Source: an uncultured Erwinia sp. (GTDB lineage: Bacteria; Pseudomonadota; Gammaproteobacteria; Enterobacterales; Enterobacteriaceae). From it: 50,529 nt of DNA. The position numbers and the translations under genes were made by a program. The stretch lies in contig CAJYIY010000126.1 of NCBI GenBank assembly GCA_913775305.1, forward strand, positions 1 through 50,529. The letters are read 5' to 3'. The notes under the pieces were generated by a model. That model was not told the origin of the DNA and did not search any database. It saw only the letters and a program-made list of their open reading frames with translations. Shown piece by piece: positions 1 to 9,993 of the stretch (positions are counted from its first letter, which is position 1; each line of letters opens with the position of its first letter).

Positions 1-154
1 TCTCTTCGCGAATGATGTCGTTGCATAAATCAACGCACTCATCGCAGATATACACTGACGGGCCGGCAATCAGCTTGCGCACTTCATGCTGGCTTTTGCC
101 GCAAAAAGAGCAGTACAGCAGCTTTCCCGAACCGTCTTTGCGTTTATCGGTCAT
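1..154 (-). CDS. clpX: ATP-dependent Clp protease ATP-binding subunit ClpX (N-terminus only)
   Basis: This is the first 51 codons of ClpX, cut off by the left edge of the window. ClpX is the AAA+ unfoldase that delivers substrates to ClpP. The visible part starts [20 protein letters not shown] and continues through the zinc-binding domain, with the paired cysteines CSFC and CDECVDLC. The ATPase domain lies outside. It sits 101 bp downstream of clpP on the same strand, the usual clpP-clpX arrangement. The start is the ATG at 154-152. Confidence 0.95.
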
Positions 155-255
155 TCAGTCCCCCTCATTGTCGCACTCACTGCCCCACCGGGTCAGCGAC
201 TGCAGGCCAGAACGAAGTCTGGCCTGCGGAGGCGACGGATACATGGCAAAACAGA

Positions 256-879
256 TCAGTTACGCTGGGCCAGTACGGAATCGACTAATCCGTACTCTAC
301 GGCTTCACCCGCAGACAGGAAACGATCGCGGTTGGTATCACGCTCAATTGTTTCCACACTCTGGCCGGTGTGCTTCGCCATCAGTTCATTCATCATCTGT
401 TTCGTTTTGATAATTTCACGCGCGTGAATATCGATGTCAGAAGCCTGGCCCTGGAATCCGCCCAGCGGCTGGTGAATCATCACGCGTGAGTTTGGCAGGC
501 AATAACGTTTGCCTTTCGCACCCGCAGTCAGCAGGAATGCCCCCATAGAACAGGCCTGTCCCATGCAGATAGTGCTGACGTCAGGTTTGATGAACTGCAT
601 GGTGTCATAGATCGACATGCCTGCGGTAATAACGCCACCAGGAGAATTAATGTACAGGTGAATGTCTTTTTCCGGATTCTCTGCTTCCAGGAATAGCATC
701 TGGGCCACGATCAGATTAGCCATGTGGTCTTCAACCTGACCGGTCAGGAAAATGATGCGTTCTTTGAGCAGGCGCGAGTAGATGTCGTAAGAGCGCTCTC
801 CGCGAGAGGTCTGTTCAACAACCATTGGCACTAAAGCCATATGAGGTGCAGTTAATTCACGTTCGCCACTGTATGACAT
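256..879 (-). CDS. clpP: ATP-dependent Clp protease proteolytic subunit ClpP
   Basis: ClpP is the cytoplasmic serine peptidase that forms the 14-subunit barrel working with ClpX or ClpA. The product has 207 residues, the same as E. coli. The catalytic triad falls at Ser111 (GQACSMGA), His136 (IHQP) and Asp185 (NRDRF). The N-terminal [13 protein letters not shown] is the short propeptide normally removed before MALVPM. I chose the ATG at 879 because AGGAGA lies just upstream and homology begins there; an in-frame ATG at 912 would add eleven non-homologous residues. Residue 110, next to the catalytic serine, is Cys, whereas I recall Ala in E. coli. Confidence 0.97.
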   Translation of the reverse strand: MSYSGERELTAPHMALVPMVVEQTSRGERSYDIYSRLLKERIIFLTGQVEDHMANLIVAQMLFLEAENPEKDIHLYINSPGGVITAGMSIYDTMQFIKPDVSTICMGQACSMGAFLLTAGAKGKRYCLPNSRVMIHQPLGGFQGQASDIDIHAREIIKTKQMMNELMAKHTGQSVETIERDTNRDRFLSAGEAVEYGLVDSVLAQRN

Positions 880-1240
880 TATCGTCTCCTGATACATTTC
901 ATTTGGCCACACTCTGCAGCGATTCTACTTGAGAGCGATCGGGAACACTATGATTCCGGTCCTTTCCGCCGAAGCTACCCGGGCGCTCAATCGGGCCTGA
1001 TAGCATCGTTGCATACTCTGATGAGCTTGTATGCCAGTGATAACAATCTGGGGATATTGCCCCGCTATTTCAAGCATAACAACGTTTTTATCAACTGCTA
1101 ACCAGGAATATCGGCTTGGGCGACAATTTGCGGAATAAATAAACAAATTATTAGCAAAAGCAGGCAATTCCGGATCCCTAAAAAGCAAAAGCCCGCAGCC
1201 AAAGGCCGCGGGCTTTTGTTCAACAACCAGTAGCGTTAAA
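880..1240. other. clpP-tig intergenic region
   Basis: These 361 bp separate clpP from tig on the same strand and hold the tig terminator (1186-1218). No convincing gene is present: an 87-codon open frame at 925-1188 on the minus strand resembles nothing I know and has no ribosome site. The clpP promoter should lie here. I looked for a heat-shock type element near 920-1000 and could not identify one convincingly. Confidence 0.5.
1181..1218 (-). terminator. rho-independent terminator of tig
   Basis: An 11-bp perfect inverted repeat (1186-1196 with 1208-1218, CAAAAGCCCGC / GCGGGCTTTTG) lies 22 bp past the tig stop. Reading the minus strand, it is followed by CTTTTTA. Confidence 0.9.
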
Positions 1241-2545
1241 TCAGGCCTGAGCGGTCTGGTTCATCAGTTCCTGGAAGTTAGTGGCTTTCTCAGTCACTTT
1301 CGCTTTTTCCAGCACCGCTTCAACAGCCTGCTCTTCCAGCGCAACGTTACGCATGTTGTTCATGAGCTCGTTGTTTTTGCTGTAGAACTCGATAACTTCT
1401 GACGGATCTTCGTAAGCAGAAGCCATTTCTTCGATCAGGGCTTTAACGCGGTCTTCGTCAGCTTTCAGCTCGTGGGTGCGAATGACTTCACCCAGCAGCA
1501 GGCCAACACCGACGCGGCGTTTTGCCTGCTCTTCGAACAGTTCACGAGGCAGTTCCAGAGCCTGTTTCTCGTTACCACCAAAACGCTGCGCAGCCTGACG
1601 CTTCAGCACGTCGATTTCGCCGTCAACCAGTGCCGCAGGCACTTCAATGTCGTTCGCCGCAACCAGGCCGTCGATAGCCTGAGACTTCACTCGGTTACGC
1701 ACAGCACCTTTCAGCTCACGCTGCATGTTTTTACGCACTTCGGTGCGCAGACCCGCCAGAGAACCATCAGCCACGCCGAAACGCTTGATGAACTCTTCGG
1801 TGAATTCTGGCAGCTCACGCTCTTCCACTTTCTTCAGCACGATTTCAAACTTCGCTGCTTTACCTTTCAGGTTCTCAGCGTGGTAATCTTCCGGGAAGTT
1901 AACGTCGATAGTGAAAGTTTCACCGGCTTTGTGGCCAACAACGCCCTCTTCGAAGCCTGGGATCATACGGCCCTGGCCCATTGCCAGTACGAAATCAGAT
2001 GCTTTGCCGCCTTCGAACTCTTCACCGTCAACAGAACCAGTGAAATCGATGGTGGCACGGTCTTCCGCGCCCGCAGCAGCGTCGGTCTCTTTCCATGTCG
2101 CCTGCTGCTTACGCAGGGTATCCAGCATCGCATCAACGTCTTCGTCAGTGACTTCTACAACCGGTTTTTCAACTTCGATTGCTTCCAGTCCCTTCAGCTC
2201 AACTTCCGGGTATACTTCAAATTCAGCAGAGAAAGTGAAGTCTTCACCGATTTTGTATTCGCCTGGCACGTAGTTTGGCGCACCAGCCGGATTGATTTTT
2301 TCTTTGATGATGGCATCAACAAAGTTACGCTGCATCAAATCACCCAGCACGTCCTGACGAACGGACGCACCATAGCGCTGTGCAACAACGGTCATCGGTA
2401 CTTTTCCTTTACGGAAACCGTCGATGCGTACTTTTTTGGCTACGCTCACCAGCTCGTTTTTAACAGCCGTTTCGATCACGTCTTTAGGAACGACAATCGT
2501 TACGCGACGGCCCAGGCCCTGAGTTGTTTCTACTGAAGCTTGCAT
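1241..2545 (-). CDS. tig: trigger factor (ribosome-associated chaperone, peptidyl-prolyl isomerase)
   Basis: Trigger factor binds the ribosome at the tunnel exit and shields nascent chains. The product has 434 residues (E. coli 432). The ribosome-docking signature GFRKGKVP lies at 43-50 in the N-terminal domain. The FKBP-like isomerase domain covers roughly 155-245 ([27 protein letters not shown]), and the helical C-terminal chaperone domain follows. The ATG at 2545 is preceded by AGGTAATAAG. It is monocistronic here, with its own terminator before clpP. Confidence 0.97.
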   Translation of the reverse strand: MQASVETTQGLGRRVTIVVPKDVIETAVKNELVSVAKKVRIDGFRKGKVPMTVVAQRYGASVRQDVLGDLMQRNFVDAIIKEKINPAGAPNYVPGEYKIGEDFTFSAEFEVYPEVELKGLEAIEVEKPVVEVTDEDVDAMLDTLRKQQATWKETDAAAGAEDRATIDFTGSVDGEEFEGGKASDFVLAMGQGRMIPGFEEGVVGHKAGETFTIDVNFPEDYHAENLKGKAAKFEIVLKKVEERELPEFTEEFIKRFGVADGSLAGLRTEVRKNMQRELKGAVRNRVKSQAIDGLVAANDIEVPAALVDGEIDVLKRQAAQRFGGNEKQALELPRELFEEQAKRRVGVGLLLGEVIRTHELKADEDRVKALIEEMASAYEDPSEVIEFYSKNNELMNNMRNVALEEQAVEAVLEKAKVTEKATNFQELMNQTAQA

Positions 2546-2871
2546 CTTATTACCTCAAAAAATCACGTGCTCGGTCAACTTCAGATGCACCCTGCTATGG
2601 TGGAAACACCGATAACTGAATGAATCTAAGAACCGGGACGGCTTCTGATGCCAGAACCGCATTCCCTGTTAACAGAAGCGTCCCGAAGACATTCGTAAAA
2701 AACAGACGCAGCATTATAGCGGCAACGTCTAAGCGAGTCGAGGCTGCACACTCCCCCGACGCACGCTACTTTTTACATTTTTGCGATAAAACCGCAAGAG
2801 ATTGATGAGTGAACTGGTTTTTGAGGGACTTTATACGAAAAAACGGCCCGAAGGCCGTTTGGTATCCAGAG
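2546..2871. other. tig-bolA intergenic region
   Basis: These 326 bp separate bolA from tig. They hold the bolA terminator near bolA and presumably the tig promoter. The plus-strand open frame at 2620-2805 has no recognisable protein features and I regard it as chance. Confidence 0.5.
2834..2860 (-). terminator. rho-independent terminator of bolA
   Basis: Perfect 8-bp stem (2841-2848 AAACGGCC with 2853-2860 GGCCGTTT) around a 4-base loop that reads TTCG on the minus strand. It is followed by a T-run on that strand (plus-strand A-run at 2838-2843), 11 bp past the bolA stop. Confidence 0.88.
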
Positions 2872-3186
2872 TTATGCCAGCATGCCTGCACCTCGGCAGT
2901 TTGGTGAGGCGGGCACGGTACCCTGCAAGCTTTCCCACTCCTTCACCGTATAGCTGTGCAGCGCCAGTGCATGAACGCTTCCGGCCAGTTCATCCGCCAG
3001 CACGCCATAAATCGCACGGTGCCTGGCCAGAAAACGCTGGCCAATAAAGCTGTCACTCACGATCACCACCTTAAAGTGACTTTCCGCCCCTGCAGGCACA
3101 TTATGACGATAGCTTTCATCATGAACCTCAAGGTGAACCGGTGAAAATGCCGTACGTAACTTTTCTTCTATTTGTTCACGGATCAT
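2872..3186 (-). CDS. bolA: transcriptional regulator / iron-sulfur trafficking protein BolA
   Basis: BolA is a small cytoplasmic protein induced in stationary phase in E. coli. It affects cell shape and pairs with monothiol glutaredoxins. The product has 104 residues (E. coli 105), with the BolA core [23 protein letters not shown] and the C-terminal SPNCRGAG. The ATG at 3186 is chosen because homology starts at [10 protein letters not shown] and GGAGAGGAG lies just upstream; the frame is open back to 3252 but without homology. About 45 bp upstream, 3232-3240 on the minus strand reads CGACTAACA, a 6/9 match to the gearbox -10 element of E. coli bolA (weak evidence). Confidence 0.95.
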   Translation of the reverse strand: MIREQIEEKLRTAFSPVHLEVHDESYRHNVPAGAESHFKVVIVSDSFIGQRFLARHRAIYGVLADELAGSVHALALHSYTVKEWESLQGTVPASPNCRGAGMLA

Positions 3187-3473
3187 ACCTGAACTCCTCT
3201 CCAGCAGAGAACTGTGCCCCATCTCTTTCAATGTTAGTCGTTTTTTATGCAAACCCGATGCACTTTAAAGAAATTTTCTCATCAGACAACATTTTTACTT
3301 ATCCGGCATGCAACGCCCGGGACGGAATGCAGTCCAAGCCCAGGCGTTCAGTCATCCGAAAAAGCGACAACGCGATGAATTTACGCGCTATCGGGGCTTC
3401 CCCTGACTACAGGCGATGTTATGATGGCCAAAGTTTTGTCAGCAATACAACTCACGTTATCGAGAAAATAAGC

Positions 3474-4052
3474 ATGTTAAAAAAATTATTTTTCCCTCTG
3501 CTGGCCATGTTGATGCTGGCTGGCTGTGCGACAAGCAGTAATACCCTTGATATTTCACCCAGGATCAAGTTACCTCAACAGGACCCGGGCCTGATGGGCG
3601 TTACGATCAGTATTAATGGTGCCGACCAGCGTACCGATCAGGCTCTGGCAAAAGTAAACCGTGATGGCCAGCTGATCACGCTGACGCCTTCACGCGACCT
3701 TCGCTTCCTGCTGCAGGAAAGCCTGGAGAAGCAAATGACCGCCCGCGGCTATATGGTGGGCCCAAATGGCGCAGTCGACCTGCAGATTGTGATGAATAAC
3801 CTTTATGCTGACGTGACTCAGGGCAACCTGCGTTACAGCATTACCACAAAGGCAGATGTTTCGATCGTTGCCACGGCCAAAAATGGCAATAAGCTGGTGA
3901 AAAACTATCGCCAGGTCTACAGCGTGGAAGGGGCATTCAGCGCCAGCAACGAAAAAATTACCAATGCGGTTAACGCGACTCTGGGTGACGTGATCTCTGA
4001 CATGGCTCAGGACACCTCGGTCAGCGAGTTCATCAAGCAAAACTCTCGTTAA
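3474..4052 (+). CDS. yajG: YajG family outer-membrane lipoprotein
   Basis: The 192-residue product begins with a lipoprotein signal peptide (MLKKLFFPLLAMLMLAGC) with lipobox LAGC; Cys18 would be lipidated. The rest matches YajG, a conserved enterobacterial lipoprotein of unknown molecular function. The frame is open back to 3141, but only the ATG at 3474 puts the signal peptide at the N-terminus. The upstream CGAGAAAATA is a weak ribosome site. The gene lies just before ampG on the same strand with 45 bp between, so co-transcription is likely, as in E. coli. Confidence 0.93.
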   Translation: MLKKLFFPLLAMLMLAGCATSSNTLDISPRIKLPQQDPGLMGVTISINGADQRTDQALAKVNRDGQLITLTPSRDLRFLLQESLEKQMTARGYMVGPNGAVDLQIVMNNLYADVTQGNLRYSITTKADVSIVATAKNGNKLVKNYRQVYSVEGAFSASNEKITNAVNATLGDVISDMAQDTSVSEFIKQNSR

Positions 4053-4059
4053 TCATTAC

Positions 4060-4082
4060 AGGCCCGCCGGGATAGCGGGCCT
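4060..4082 (+). other. hairpin between yajG and ampG
   Basis: Perfect 8-bp inverted repeat (4060-4067 AGGCCCGC, 4075-4082 GCGGGCCT) with a 7-base loop. No T-run follows, so it may be an mRNA stability or attenuation hairpin rather than a full terminator. Confidence 0.5.
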
Positions 4083-4097
4083 GATGTTAAGGTCCGT

Positions 4098-5582
4098 ATG
4101 CCTAATCACTATTTGCACATTTTTACCCGGCGCAATTCCGCCCTTCTTTTATTACTTGGTTTCGCATCCGGTCTTCCCCTGGCATTAACTTCCGGCACCC
4201 TCCAGGCGTGGATGGCGGTCGAAAATGTCGATATTAAAACCATCGGTTTTTTCTCTCTTGTCGGCCAGGCCTACGTTTTTAAGTTCCTCTGGTCGCCGCT
4301 GATGGATCGCTACACGCCGCCGTTTCTTGGCCGCCGACGCGGCTGGCTGCTGATCACCCAACTGCTGCTGATTGTGGGCATTGCCATGATGGGCTTTATG
4401 CAACCATCACGCGATCTGACCCTGCTGGCGGCGCTGGCGGTGCTGATCGCCTTTTGCTCTGCCTCGCAGGATATTGTTTTTGACGCATGGAAAACCGATG
4501 TACTCAGCGCAGCCGAACGGGGTAACGGGGCCGCCATTAGCGTACTGGGTTATAGGTTGGCGATGCTGGTTTCCGGCGGACTGGCGCTCTGGCTGGCCGA
4601 TCGCTTCCTCGGCTGGCAGGCGATCTGGTGGCTGATGGCGCTGATGATGGTGCCCGGCGTGATCGCCACGCTGCTGGCAAAGGAGCCTGACAGCACGATT
4701 GAGGTACCGCGTAACCTGGAACAGGCGGTCGTTGCTCCGCTGCGCGATTTTTTTAGCCGCAACAATGCATGGCTGATTCTTTCATTGATTGTGCTCTACA
4801 AACTGGGCGATGCCTTTGCGGCCAGTCTGACCACCATTTTCCTGATACGCGGCGTGGGGTTTGACGCGGGCGATGTTGGGCTGGTTAATAAAACGCTGGG
4901 ATTGCTGGCCACGATCGTCGGTGCACTGATCGGCGGGGTTTTGATGCAGCGCCTGAGCCTGTTTCGGGCGCTGATGCTGTTCGGGATCCTGCAGGCCGTT
5001 TCCAATCTGGGTTACTGGATCCTGTCAGTCACGGATAAACACCTCTACAGCATGGCGGCAGCAGTCACCGTAGAAAACCTTTGCGGCGGCATGGGCACGG
5101 CGGCGTTTGTCGCGCTGCTGATGACCCTGTGTAACCGATCGTTTTCTGCCACCCAATTCGCTTTGCTCTCTGCGCTTTCTGCCGTGGGTCGGGTATATGT
5201 CGGACCGGTAGCGGGCTGGTTTGTTGATGGCTGGGGATGGCCGACTTTCTATGCGTTCTCCGTTGTGGCGGCTCTGCCGGGGCTGCTGCTGCTGGCAGGC
5301 TGTCGGTCAACGCTTGAGTACGCGCAGAATCATCCGGACTTCCTGCCACGCACCGCCTTTCCTGTCGGTTACCGCTGGGCGCTGCGCAGTTTGGTGACGG
5401 GAGCGCTGCTGCTGGCACTCTGGCTGCTCGCGCTGGTGCTCAATGCATCGGGTTTCACTACGCCGGACATAATTGTTTCCGTGCTGTTAAAAGCGGCAAT
5501 TTCACTGATGTTGGCGGGTATCGTTGCGGGAACACTACTCGATTTCCTGGCAGGTAGAGCGTTTTCCAATCGTGACGAATAA
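4098..5582 (+). CDS. ampG: muropeptide MFS transporter AmpG
   Basis: AmpG is the inner-membrane permease that imports GlcNAc-1,6-anhydro-MurNAc peptides for cell-wall recycling; those peptides feed AmpC beta-lactamase induction in bacteria that have it. The product has 494 residues (E. coli 491). Many hydrophobic segments are present, starting with LLLLLGFASGLPLALTSG. The loop after the second segment, FLWSPLMDRYTPPFLGRRRG, carries the family signature. The ATG at 4098 has AAGG five bases upstream. Confidence 0.96.
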   Translation: MPNHYLHIFTRRNSALLLLLGFASGLPLALTSGTLQAWMAVENVDIKTIGFFSLVGQAYVFKFLWSPLMDRYTPPFLGRRRGWLLITQLLLIVGIAMMGFMQPSRDLTLLAALAVLIAFCSASQDIVFDAWKTDVLSAAERGNGAAISVLGYRLAMLVSGGLALWLADRFLGWQAIWWLMALMMVPGVIATLLAKEPDSTIEVPRNLEQAVVAPLRDFFSRNNAWLILSLIVLYKLGDAFAASLTTIFLIRGVGFDAGDVGLVNKTLGLLATIVGALIGGVLMQRLSLFRALMLFGILQAVSNLGYWILSVTDKHLYSMAAAVTVENLCGGMGTAAFVALLMTLCNRSFSATQFALLSALSAVGRVYVGPVAGWFVDGWGWPTFYAFSVVAALPGLLLLAGCRSTLEYAQNHPDFLPRTAFPVGYRWALRSLVTGALLLALWLLALVLNASGFTTPDIIVSVLLKAAISLMLAGIVAGTLLDFLAGRAFSNRDE

Positions 5583-5648
5583 ATCATCGCCGGAGATGAC
5601 ATAGCTGATTTATTGAATAAATTACTTTAATAACAATTGAGCAACAAA

Positions 5649-5678
5649 ATCCAGGCCTTATACCCTACCGGCCTGGAT
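5649..5678 (+). terminator. candidate terminator of ampG
   Basis: Perfect 9-bp inverted repeat ATCCAGGCC / GGCCTGGAT with a 12-base loop, 66 bp past the ampG stop. Only CAATTTGG follows, so the U-tract is poor. Confidence 0.5.
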
Positions 5679-5853
5679 CAATTTGGCGTAGCAGATAGAG
5701 ACGACAACTGCCAGTTGAATAAAAATATATTTTTTTTCCCTTTCAGGGCGGTCAGAAAAAATACCATCTGCAAAACAATTTCAAATAAACGGTATTAAAA
5801 CCCGGTGAGTAATTAGTTTTGCGACAGTTATTATCACACAATTGATACGGATT

Positions 5854-5863
5854 TGTTAAATAA
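5854..5863 (+). promoter_or_regulatory. possible ArcA-binding decamer upstream of cyoA
   Basis: TGTTAAATAA matches nine of ten positions of the ArcA core consensus WGTTAATTAW. The site lies about 250 bp before cyoA. ArcA control of cyo is established in E. coli. In AT-rich DNA such a match can arise by chance. Confidence 0.3.
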
Positions 5864-6001
5864 TTGGATCAATAACCGTCTGGTTATAGCGCATAGATTT
5901 TGAGCCGCGTTTTTTCCATAGAATTTTGTTATATTTCATCCAACCCCTTGCTGCCATTAATATTTTGTCACCAGCAGCAACATATGTGACAGCCTTGGCA
6001 A

Positions 6002-6040
6002 AAGGTGTCAACACCTTGCTGACACAACCTGTTGCAGGTT
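6002..6040. promoter_or_regulatory. paired palindromes upstream of cyoA
   Basis: AAGGTGT-CA-ACACCTT (6002-6017) is a 7-bp-arm palindrome. AACCTG-TTG-CAGGTT (6026-6040) is a second perfect repeat eight bases later. Both lie 75-115 bp before the cyoA ATG. They may be operators or leader hairpins; I do not recognise the binding protein. Confidence 0.4.
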
Positions 6041-6115
6041 TACAGTAATGAAACCTTCCCGTAAAATGCTGCCACACTTAAACGACAATAGAGCCCTTGT
6101 CATTGAGGTCGTTAA

Positions 6116-7045
6116 ATGAGACTCAGTAAATACAATAAAAGTTTGGGGATTTTGTCATTAATCGCAGGCACCATTTTGTTAAGTGGTTGTGATAGTGCTC
6201 TTTTAAATCCCAAAGGACAGATTGCTATGGAGCAACGTTCGCTGATACTGACGGCTTTTGGCCTGATGTTGATCGTCGTTATCCCGGCAGTCTTAATGGC
6301 CGTGGTGTTCGCCTGGAAATATCGGGCATCTAACACCAACGCGAAATACAGCCCAAACTGGTCACACTCTAACAAAGTTGAAGCCGTTGTCTGGACTGTG
6401 CCAATCTTAATCATTGTTTTCCTTGGCATTCTGACGTGGAAATCGACCCACGCACTGGAGCCAAGCAAGCCGCTGGTATCTGACCAGAAACCGGTTGAGA
6501 TTGAGGTTGTTTCGCTTGACTGGAAATGGCTGTTCATTTACCCGGAACAGGGTATTGCAACCGTTAACCAGATTGCGTTCCCCGCAAATCGTCCAGTAAA
6601 CTTCAAAATCACGTCCAACTCGGTCATGAACTCCTTCTTTATTCCTACCCTCGGTAGCCAGATCTATTCGATGGCCGGTATGCAGACGAAGCTTCACCTG
6701 ATTGCTAATGAGCCGGGAACCTTCAACGGGATCTCCTCGAATTTCAGCGGTCGTGGTTTCTCTGGCATGAAGTTTAAAGCGATTGCAACCCCTGATGAAG
6801 CGACCTTCGACCAGTGGGTGGCCAAAGCGAAAGAGTCAACCTCTACCCTCTCGACTATGGATGATTTTAATAAGCTGGCAGCGCCTAGCGAGAATCACCC
6901 TGTTGAATTCTTCTCAAGTGTGAAACCTGGTCTGTTCCTTGATGTCATCAATCAGTTCCAGATGAACCACGGCGGAAGCATGGACATGTCATCGCATGAA
7001 GGTATGGATATGAGCCATTCCGCTCACGCGGGAGCCGAGGAATAA
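6116..7045 (+). CDS. cyoA: cytochrome o ubiquinol oxidase subunit II
   Basis: Subunit II of the bo3 quinol oxidase, the proton-pumping terminal oxidase used at high oxygen. The product has 309 residues (E. coli 315). A lipoprotein signal ends in LLSGC (Cys25). Two membrane helices follow (about 42-68 and 92-110), then a periplasmic cupredoxin-like domain that lacks the CuA ligands, as in quinol oxidases. The C-terminal tail ([19 protein letters not shown]) is Met/His-rich, like the E. coli tail. GAGGT lies six bases before the ATG. It is the first gene of cyoABCDE. Confidence 0.97.
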   Translation: MRLSKYNKSLGILSLIAGTILLSGCDSALLNPKGQIAMEQRSLILTAFGLMLIVVIPAVLMAVVFAWKYRASNTNAKYSPNWSHSNKVEAVVWTVPILIIVFLGILTWKSTHALEPSKPLVSDQKPVEIEVVSLDWKWLFIYPEQGIATVNQIAFPANRPVNFKITSNSVMNSFFIPTLGSQIYSMAGMQTKLHLIANEPGTFNGISSNFSGRGFSGMKFKAIATPDEATFDQWVAKAKESTSTLSTMDDFNKLAAPSENHPVEFFSSVKPGLFLDVINQFQMNHGGSMDMSSHEGMDMSHSAHAGAEE

Positions 7046-7049
7046 TACA

Positions 7050-9041
7050 ATGTTAGGTAAATTAACACTGGATGCAGTGCCCCTCCACGAGCCGATTATC
7101 GTTGTTACGGTAGCAGCCATCATTCTGGGTGGTCTGGCGCTTGTGGCTGCAATCACTTACTTCGGTAAGTGGAAATATCTTTGGAGCGAGTGGTTGACGT
7201 CTGTCGACCATAAAAAACTCGGTATCATGTACATCATCCTGGCCTTCGTCATGCTGCTGCGTGGCTTTGCCGATGCGGTGATGATGCGTAGCCAGCAGGT
7301 CCTTGCCTCTGCCGGTGAGGCCGGATTCCTTCCACCGCACCACTACGACCAGATCTTCACCGCCCACGGCGTGATCATGATCTTCTTCGTAGCGATGCCG
7401 TTTGTTGTTGGTCTGATGAACATTGCTGTTCCTCTTCAGATTGGCGCACGCGACGTGGCCTTCCCGTTCCTGAACAACCTGAGCTTCTGGTTCACCGTTG
7501 TCGGTGTGATTCTGGTTAACCTGTCACTGGGCGTGGGCGAATTCGCTCAGACCGGCTGGCTGGCGTATCCACCACTTTCCGGTGCGGAGTACAGTCCGGG
7601 GGTCGGGGTTGACTACTGGATATGGAGTCTGCAGTTATCCGGTATTGGTACGACATTAACCGGTGTTAACTTCTTCGTGACTATCCTGAAGATGCGTGCA
7701 CCTGGCATGACCATGTTTAAAATGCCGGTGTTCACCTGGGCTTCACTGTGTACTAACGTACTGATCATCGCGGCGTTCCCGGTTCTGACCGTGACTCTGG
7801 CGTTGCTGACCCTTGACCGTTATCTTGGCTTCCATTTCTTTACCAATGATATGGGCGGCAACATGATGATGTACGTCAACCTGATTTGGGTTTGGGGTCA
7901 TCCGGAAGTATACATCCTGGTTCTGCCTGTCTTTGGTGTCTTCTCTGAGGTGGTTGCAACCTTCTCTAAAAAGCGCCTGTTTGGTTATACCTCTCTGGTA
8001 TGGGCAACGGTAGTTATTACCATCCTGTCCTTCATTGTCTGGCTGCACCACTTCTTCACCATGGGTGCCGGTGCGAACGTTAACGCCTTCTTCGGTATTA
8101 TGACGATGATTATCGCCATTCCGACCGGGGTTAAAATCTTCAACTGGCTGTTCACCATGTATCAGGGTCGCATTCAGATGCACTCTGCAATGCTGTGGAC
8201 CGTGGGCTTCCTGGTCACCTTCTCCGTTGGTGGTATGACCGGAGTTCTGCTGGCCGTACCGGGTGCTGACTTCGTTCTGCACAACAGTCTGTTCCTGATT
8301 GCGCACTTCCATAACGTGATTATCGGTGGTGTGGTATTTGGTTGCTTTGCTGGTGTGACCTACTGGTTCCCTAAAGCGTTCGGCTTCAAGCTGAATGAAA
8401 CCTGGGGTATCCGTGCGTTCTGGTTCTGGATTATCGGTTTCTTCGTTGCCTTTATGCCGCTGTACGCACTGGGCTTCATGGGAATGACCCGTCGTATTAG
8501 CCAGGACATCGATCCTCAGTTCCATACGCTGCTGGTTGTGGCTGCATGTGGTGCTGCACTGATTGCCTGTGGTGTTATCTGCCAGCTGACGCAGTTCTAC
8601 GTTTCCGTTCGCGATCGTGAACAGAACCGTGACCTGACTGGTGACCCGTGGGGTGCGCGTACTCTGGAGTGGGCAACCTCTTCACCGCCACCGTTCTATA
8701 ACTTTGCTGTTGTTCCTCACGTTCACGAGCGCGATGCGTTCTGGGAAATGAAGGAAAAAGGTGAAGCTTATAAACAGCCAACGCACTACGCTGAGATTCA
8801 TATGCCGAAAAACAGCGGTGCTGCTATCATCATTGCTCTGTTCGCTACCCTGTTTGGTTTTGCCGCAATCTGGCACATCTGGTGGCTGCTGGGTCTGTCC
8901 TTCGCGGGCATGATTGTGACCTGGATCGTTAAGAGCTTTGACGAAGACGTGGATTACTACGTTCCTGTTGCCGAAATCGAAAAAATCGAGAATCAGCACT
9001 TTGACGAAATTAGCAAAGCAGGTCTGAAAAATGTCAACTGA
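7050..9041 (+). CDS. cyoB: cytochrome o ubiquinol oxidase subunit I
   Basis: The catalytic subunit, a heme-copper oxidase that binds heme b, heme o3 and CuB and reduces oxygen to water. Its 663 residues equal the E. coli length. Signatures visible are the CuB and tyrosine motif [12 protein letters not shown], the paired CuB histidines in WLHHFF, and the heme-binding AHFHNVI. Fifteen membrane helices are expected. It starts four bases after cyoA and overlaps cyoC by 11 bp, which implies translational coupling. Confidence 0.98.
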   Translation: MLGKLTLDAVPLHEPIIVVTVAAIILGGLALVAAITYFGKWKYLWSEWLTSVDHKKLGIMYIILAFVMLLRGFADAVMMRSQQVLASAGEAGFLPPHHYDQIFTAHGVIMIFFVAMPFVVGLMNIAVPLQIGARDVAFPFLNNLSFWFTVVGVILVNLSLGVGEFAQTGWLAYPPLSGAEYSPGVGVDYWIWSLQLSGIGTTLTGVNFFVTILKMRAPGMTMFKMPVFTWASLCTNVLIIAAFPVLTVTLALLTLDRYLGFHFFTNDMGGNMMMYVNLIWVWGHPEVYILVLPVFGVFSEVVATFSKKRLFGYTSLVWATVVITILSFIVWLHHFFTMGAGANVNAFFGIMTMIIAIPTGVKIFNWLFTMYQGRIQMHSAMLWTVGFLVTFSVGGMTGVLLAVPGADFVLHNSLFLIAHFHNVIIGGVVFGCFAGVTYWFPKAFGFKLNETWGIRAFWFWIIGFFVAFMPLYALGFMGMTRRISQDIDPQFHTLLVVAACGAALIACGVICQLTQFYVSVRDREQNRDLTGDPWGARTLEWATSSPPPFYNFAVVPHVHERDAFWEMKEKGEAYKQPTHYAEIHMPKNSGAAIIIALFATLFGFAAIWHIWWLLGLSFAGMIVTWIVKSFDEDVDYYVPVAEIEKIENQHFDEISKAGLKNVN

Positions 9042-9648
9042 AACTCTGACTAAACACCACGACGACGCCCATGGTGACCATGGGCATCACGATGCGGGAG
9101 CCAATAAGATCTTTGGCTTCTGGATCTATCTGATGAGTGACTGCATCATCTTCGCAACGCTGTTTGCGACGTATGGTGTGATGGTTAACAACACCGCCGG
9201 TGGCCCGGCAGGCAAAGATATCTTTGAACTGCCGTTCGTACTGGTTGAAACCGCCCTGCTTCTGTTGAGCTCCATCACCTACGGTTTTGCAGTGATCAAC
9301 ATGAACAAAGGTCAGAAAGGTGCCGTACTCGGCTGGCTGTTCCTGACCTTCCTGTTCGGTTTGGGCTTCATCGGGATGGAAATCTATGAATTCCATCACC
9401 TGATTAAAGAGGGCTACGGTCCGGATCGTAGTGGCTTCCTCTCCGCGTTCTTTACGCTGGTAGGTACTCACGGTCTGCACGTGACCTCTGGCCTGATCTG
9501 GATGCTGGTTCTGATGTTCCAGATTTCCAAACGTGGCCTGAATGCCACTAACCGCACGCGTATTATGTGCCTGAGTCTGTTCTGGCACTTCCTGGATGTG
9601 GTTTGGATCTGCGTATTCACCATTGTTTATCTGATGGGGGCCATGTAA
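9031..9648 (+). CDS. cyoC: cytochrome o ubiquinol oxidase subunit III
   Basis: Subunit III, 205 residues (E. coli 204), with five membrane helices and the COX3-type segments [17 protein letters not shown] and [14 protein letters not shown]. The N-terminus is rich in histidine and acidic residues ([16 protein letters not shown]). It overlaps the end of cyoB by 11 bp and shares one base with cyoD (TAATG). Confidence 0.97.
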   Translation: MSTETLTKHHDDAHGDHGHHDAGANKIFGFWIYLMSDCIIFATLFATYGVMVNNTAGGPAGKDIFELPFVLVETALLLLSSITYGFAVINMNKGQKGAVLGWLFLTFLFGLGFIGMEIYEFHHLIKEGYGPDRSGFLSAFFTLVGTHGLHVTSGLIWMLVLMFQISKRGLNATNRTRIMCLSLFWHFLDVVWICVFTIVYLMGAM

Positions 9649-9980
9649 TGAGTCATTCTGTAAACGAACATGGCGGCGCGTCTCACGGTAGCGTGAAGTC
9701 ATATATGATCGGCTTTATCCTGTCGATCATTTTGACCGCGATTCCATTCTGGATGGTGATGGATGGCGGTGCTTCTAAAGCGACTACGCTTGCTGTCGTT
9801 CTGGTGTGTGCGGTTATTCAGCTGCTGGTTCACCTGGTGTACTTCCTGCACCTGGACAGCAAGTCCGAGGGCGGCTGGAATATGGTTGCTATCGTCTTCG
9901 CGGCGATCATCATCCTGATTGTTGTTGTCGGCTCTCTCTGGATCATGTGGAACCTCAACTACAACATGATGACCCACTAA
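9648..9980 (+). CDS. cyoD: cytochrome o ubiquinol oxidase subunit IV
   Basis: A small subunit, 110 residues (E. coli 109), with three membrane helices; it is thought to assist assembly of the bo3 oxidase. It contains the signature [20 protein letters not shown]. The start at 9648 shares its A with the cyoC stop; the open frame extends upstream inside cyoC without homology. Confidence 0.97.
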   Translation: MSHSVNEHGGASHGSVKSYMIGFILSIILTAIPFWMVMDGGASKATTLAVVLVCAVIQLLVHLVYFLHLDSKSEGGWNMVAIVFAAIIILIVVVGSLWIMWNLNYNMMTH

Positions 9981-9993
9981 CAGAGCTACTGTG

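Larger units (their letters stand above)
5583..6115. other. ampG-cyoA intergenic region (cyo control region)
   Basis: This 533-bp AT-rich stretch has no credible gene. It holds an ampG-proximal inverted repeat (5649-5657/5670-5678), an ArcA-like decamer (5854-5863) and two adjacent palindromes close to cyoA (6002-6017 and 6026-6040). The cyo promoter must lie here, but I cannot fix its -35/-10 by eye. In E. coli the cyo operon is repressed by ArcA at low oxygen. Confidence 0.5.

Noticed and set aside
925..1188. 87-codon minus-strand open frame between clpP and tig
   Set aside because: No ribosome site, no recognisable domain, and it runs up to the tig terminator; most likely chance in a promoter region.
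1472..2536. 354-codon open frame opposite tig
   Set aside because: Antisense shadow of the well supported tig gene; phenylalanine- and arginine-rich translation typical of reversed coding sequence.
2620..3047. Plus-strand open frames between tig and bolA
   Set aside because: They cross the bolA terminator and the end of bolA on the other strand and show no protein-like features.
5821..5845. TCACA half-site before cyoA as a CRP site
   Set aside because: The partner half is only 1 of 5 to TGTGA, so the site does not hold up.
5856..6077. 73-codon minus-strand open frame upstream of cyoA
   Set aside because: It lies in an AT-rich control region, spans the palindromes and has no homology I can see.
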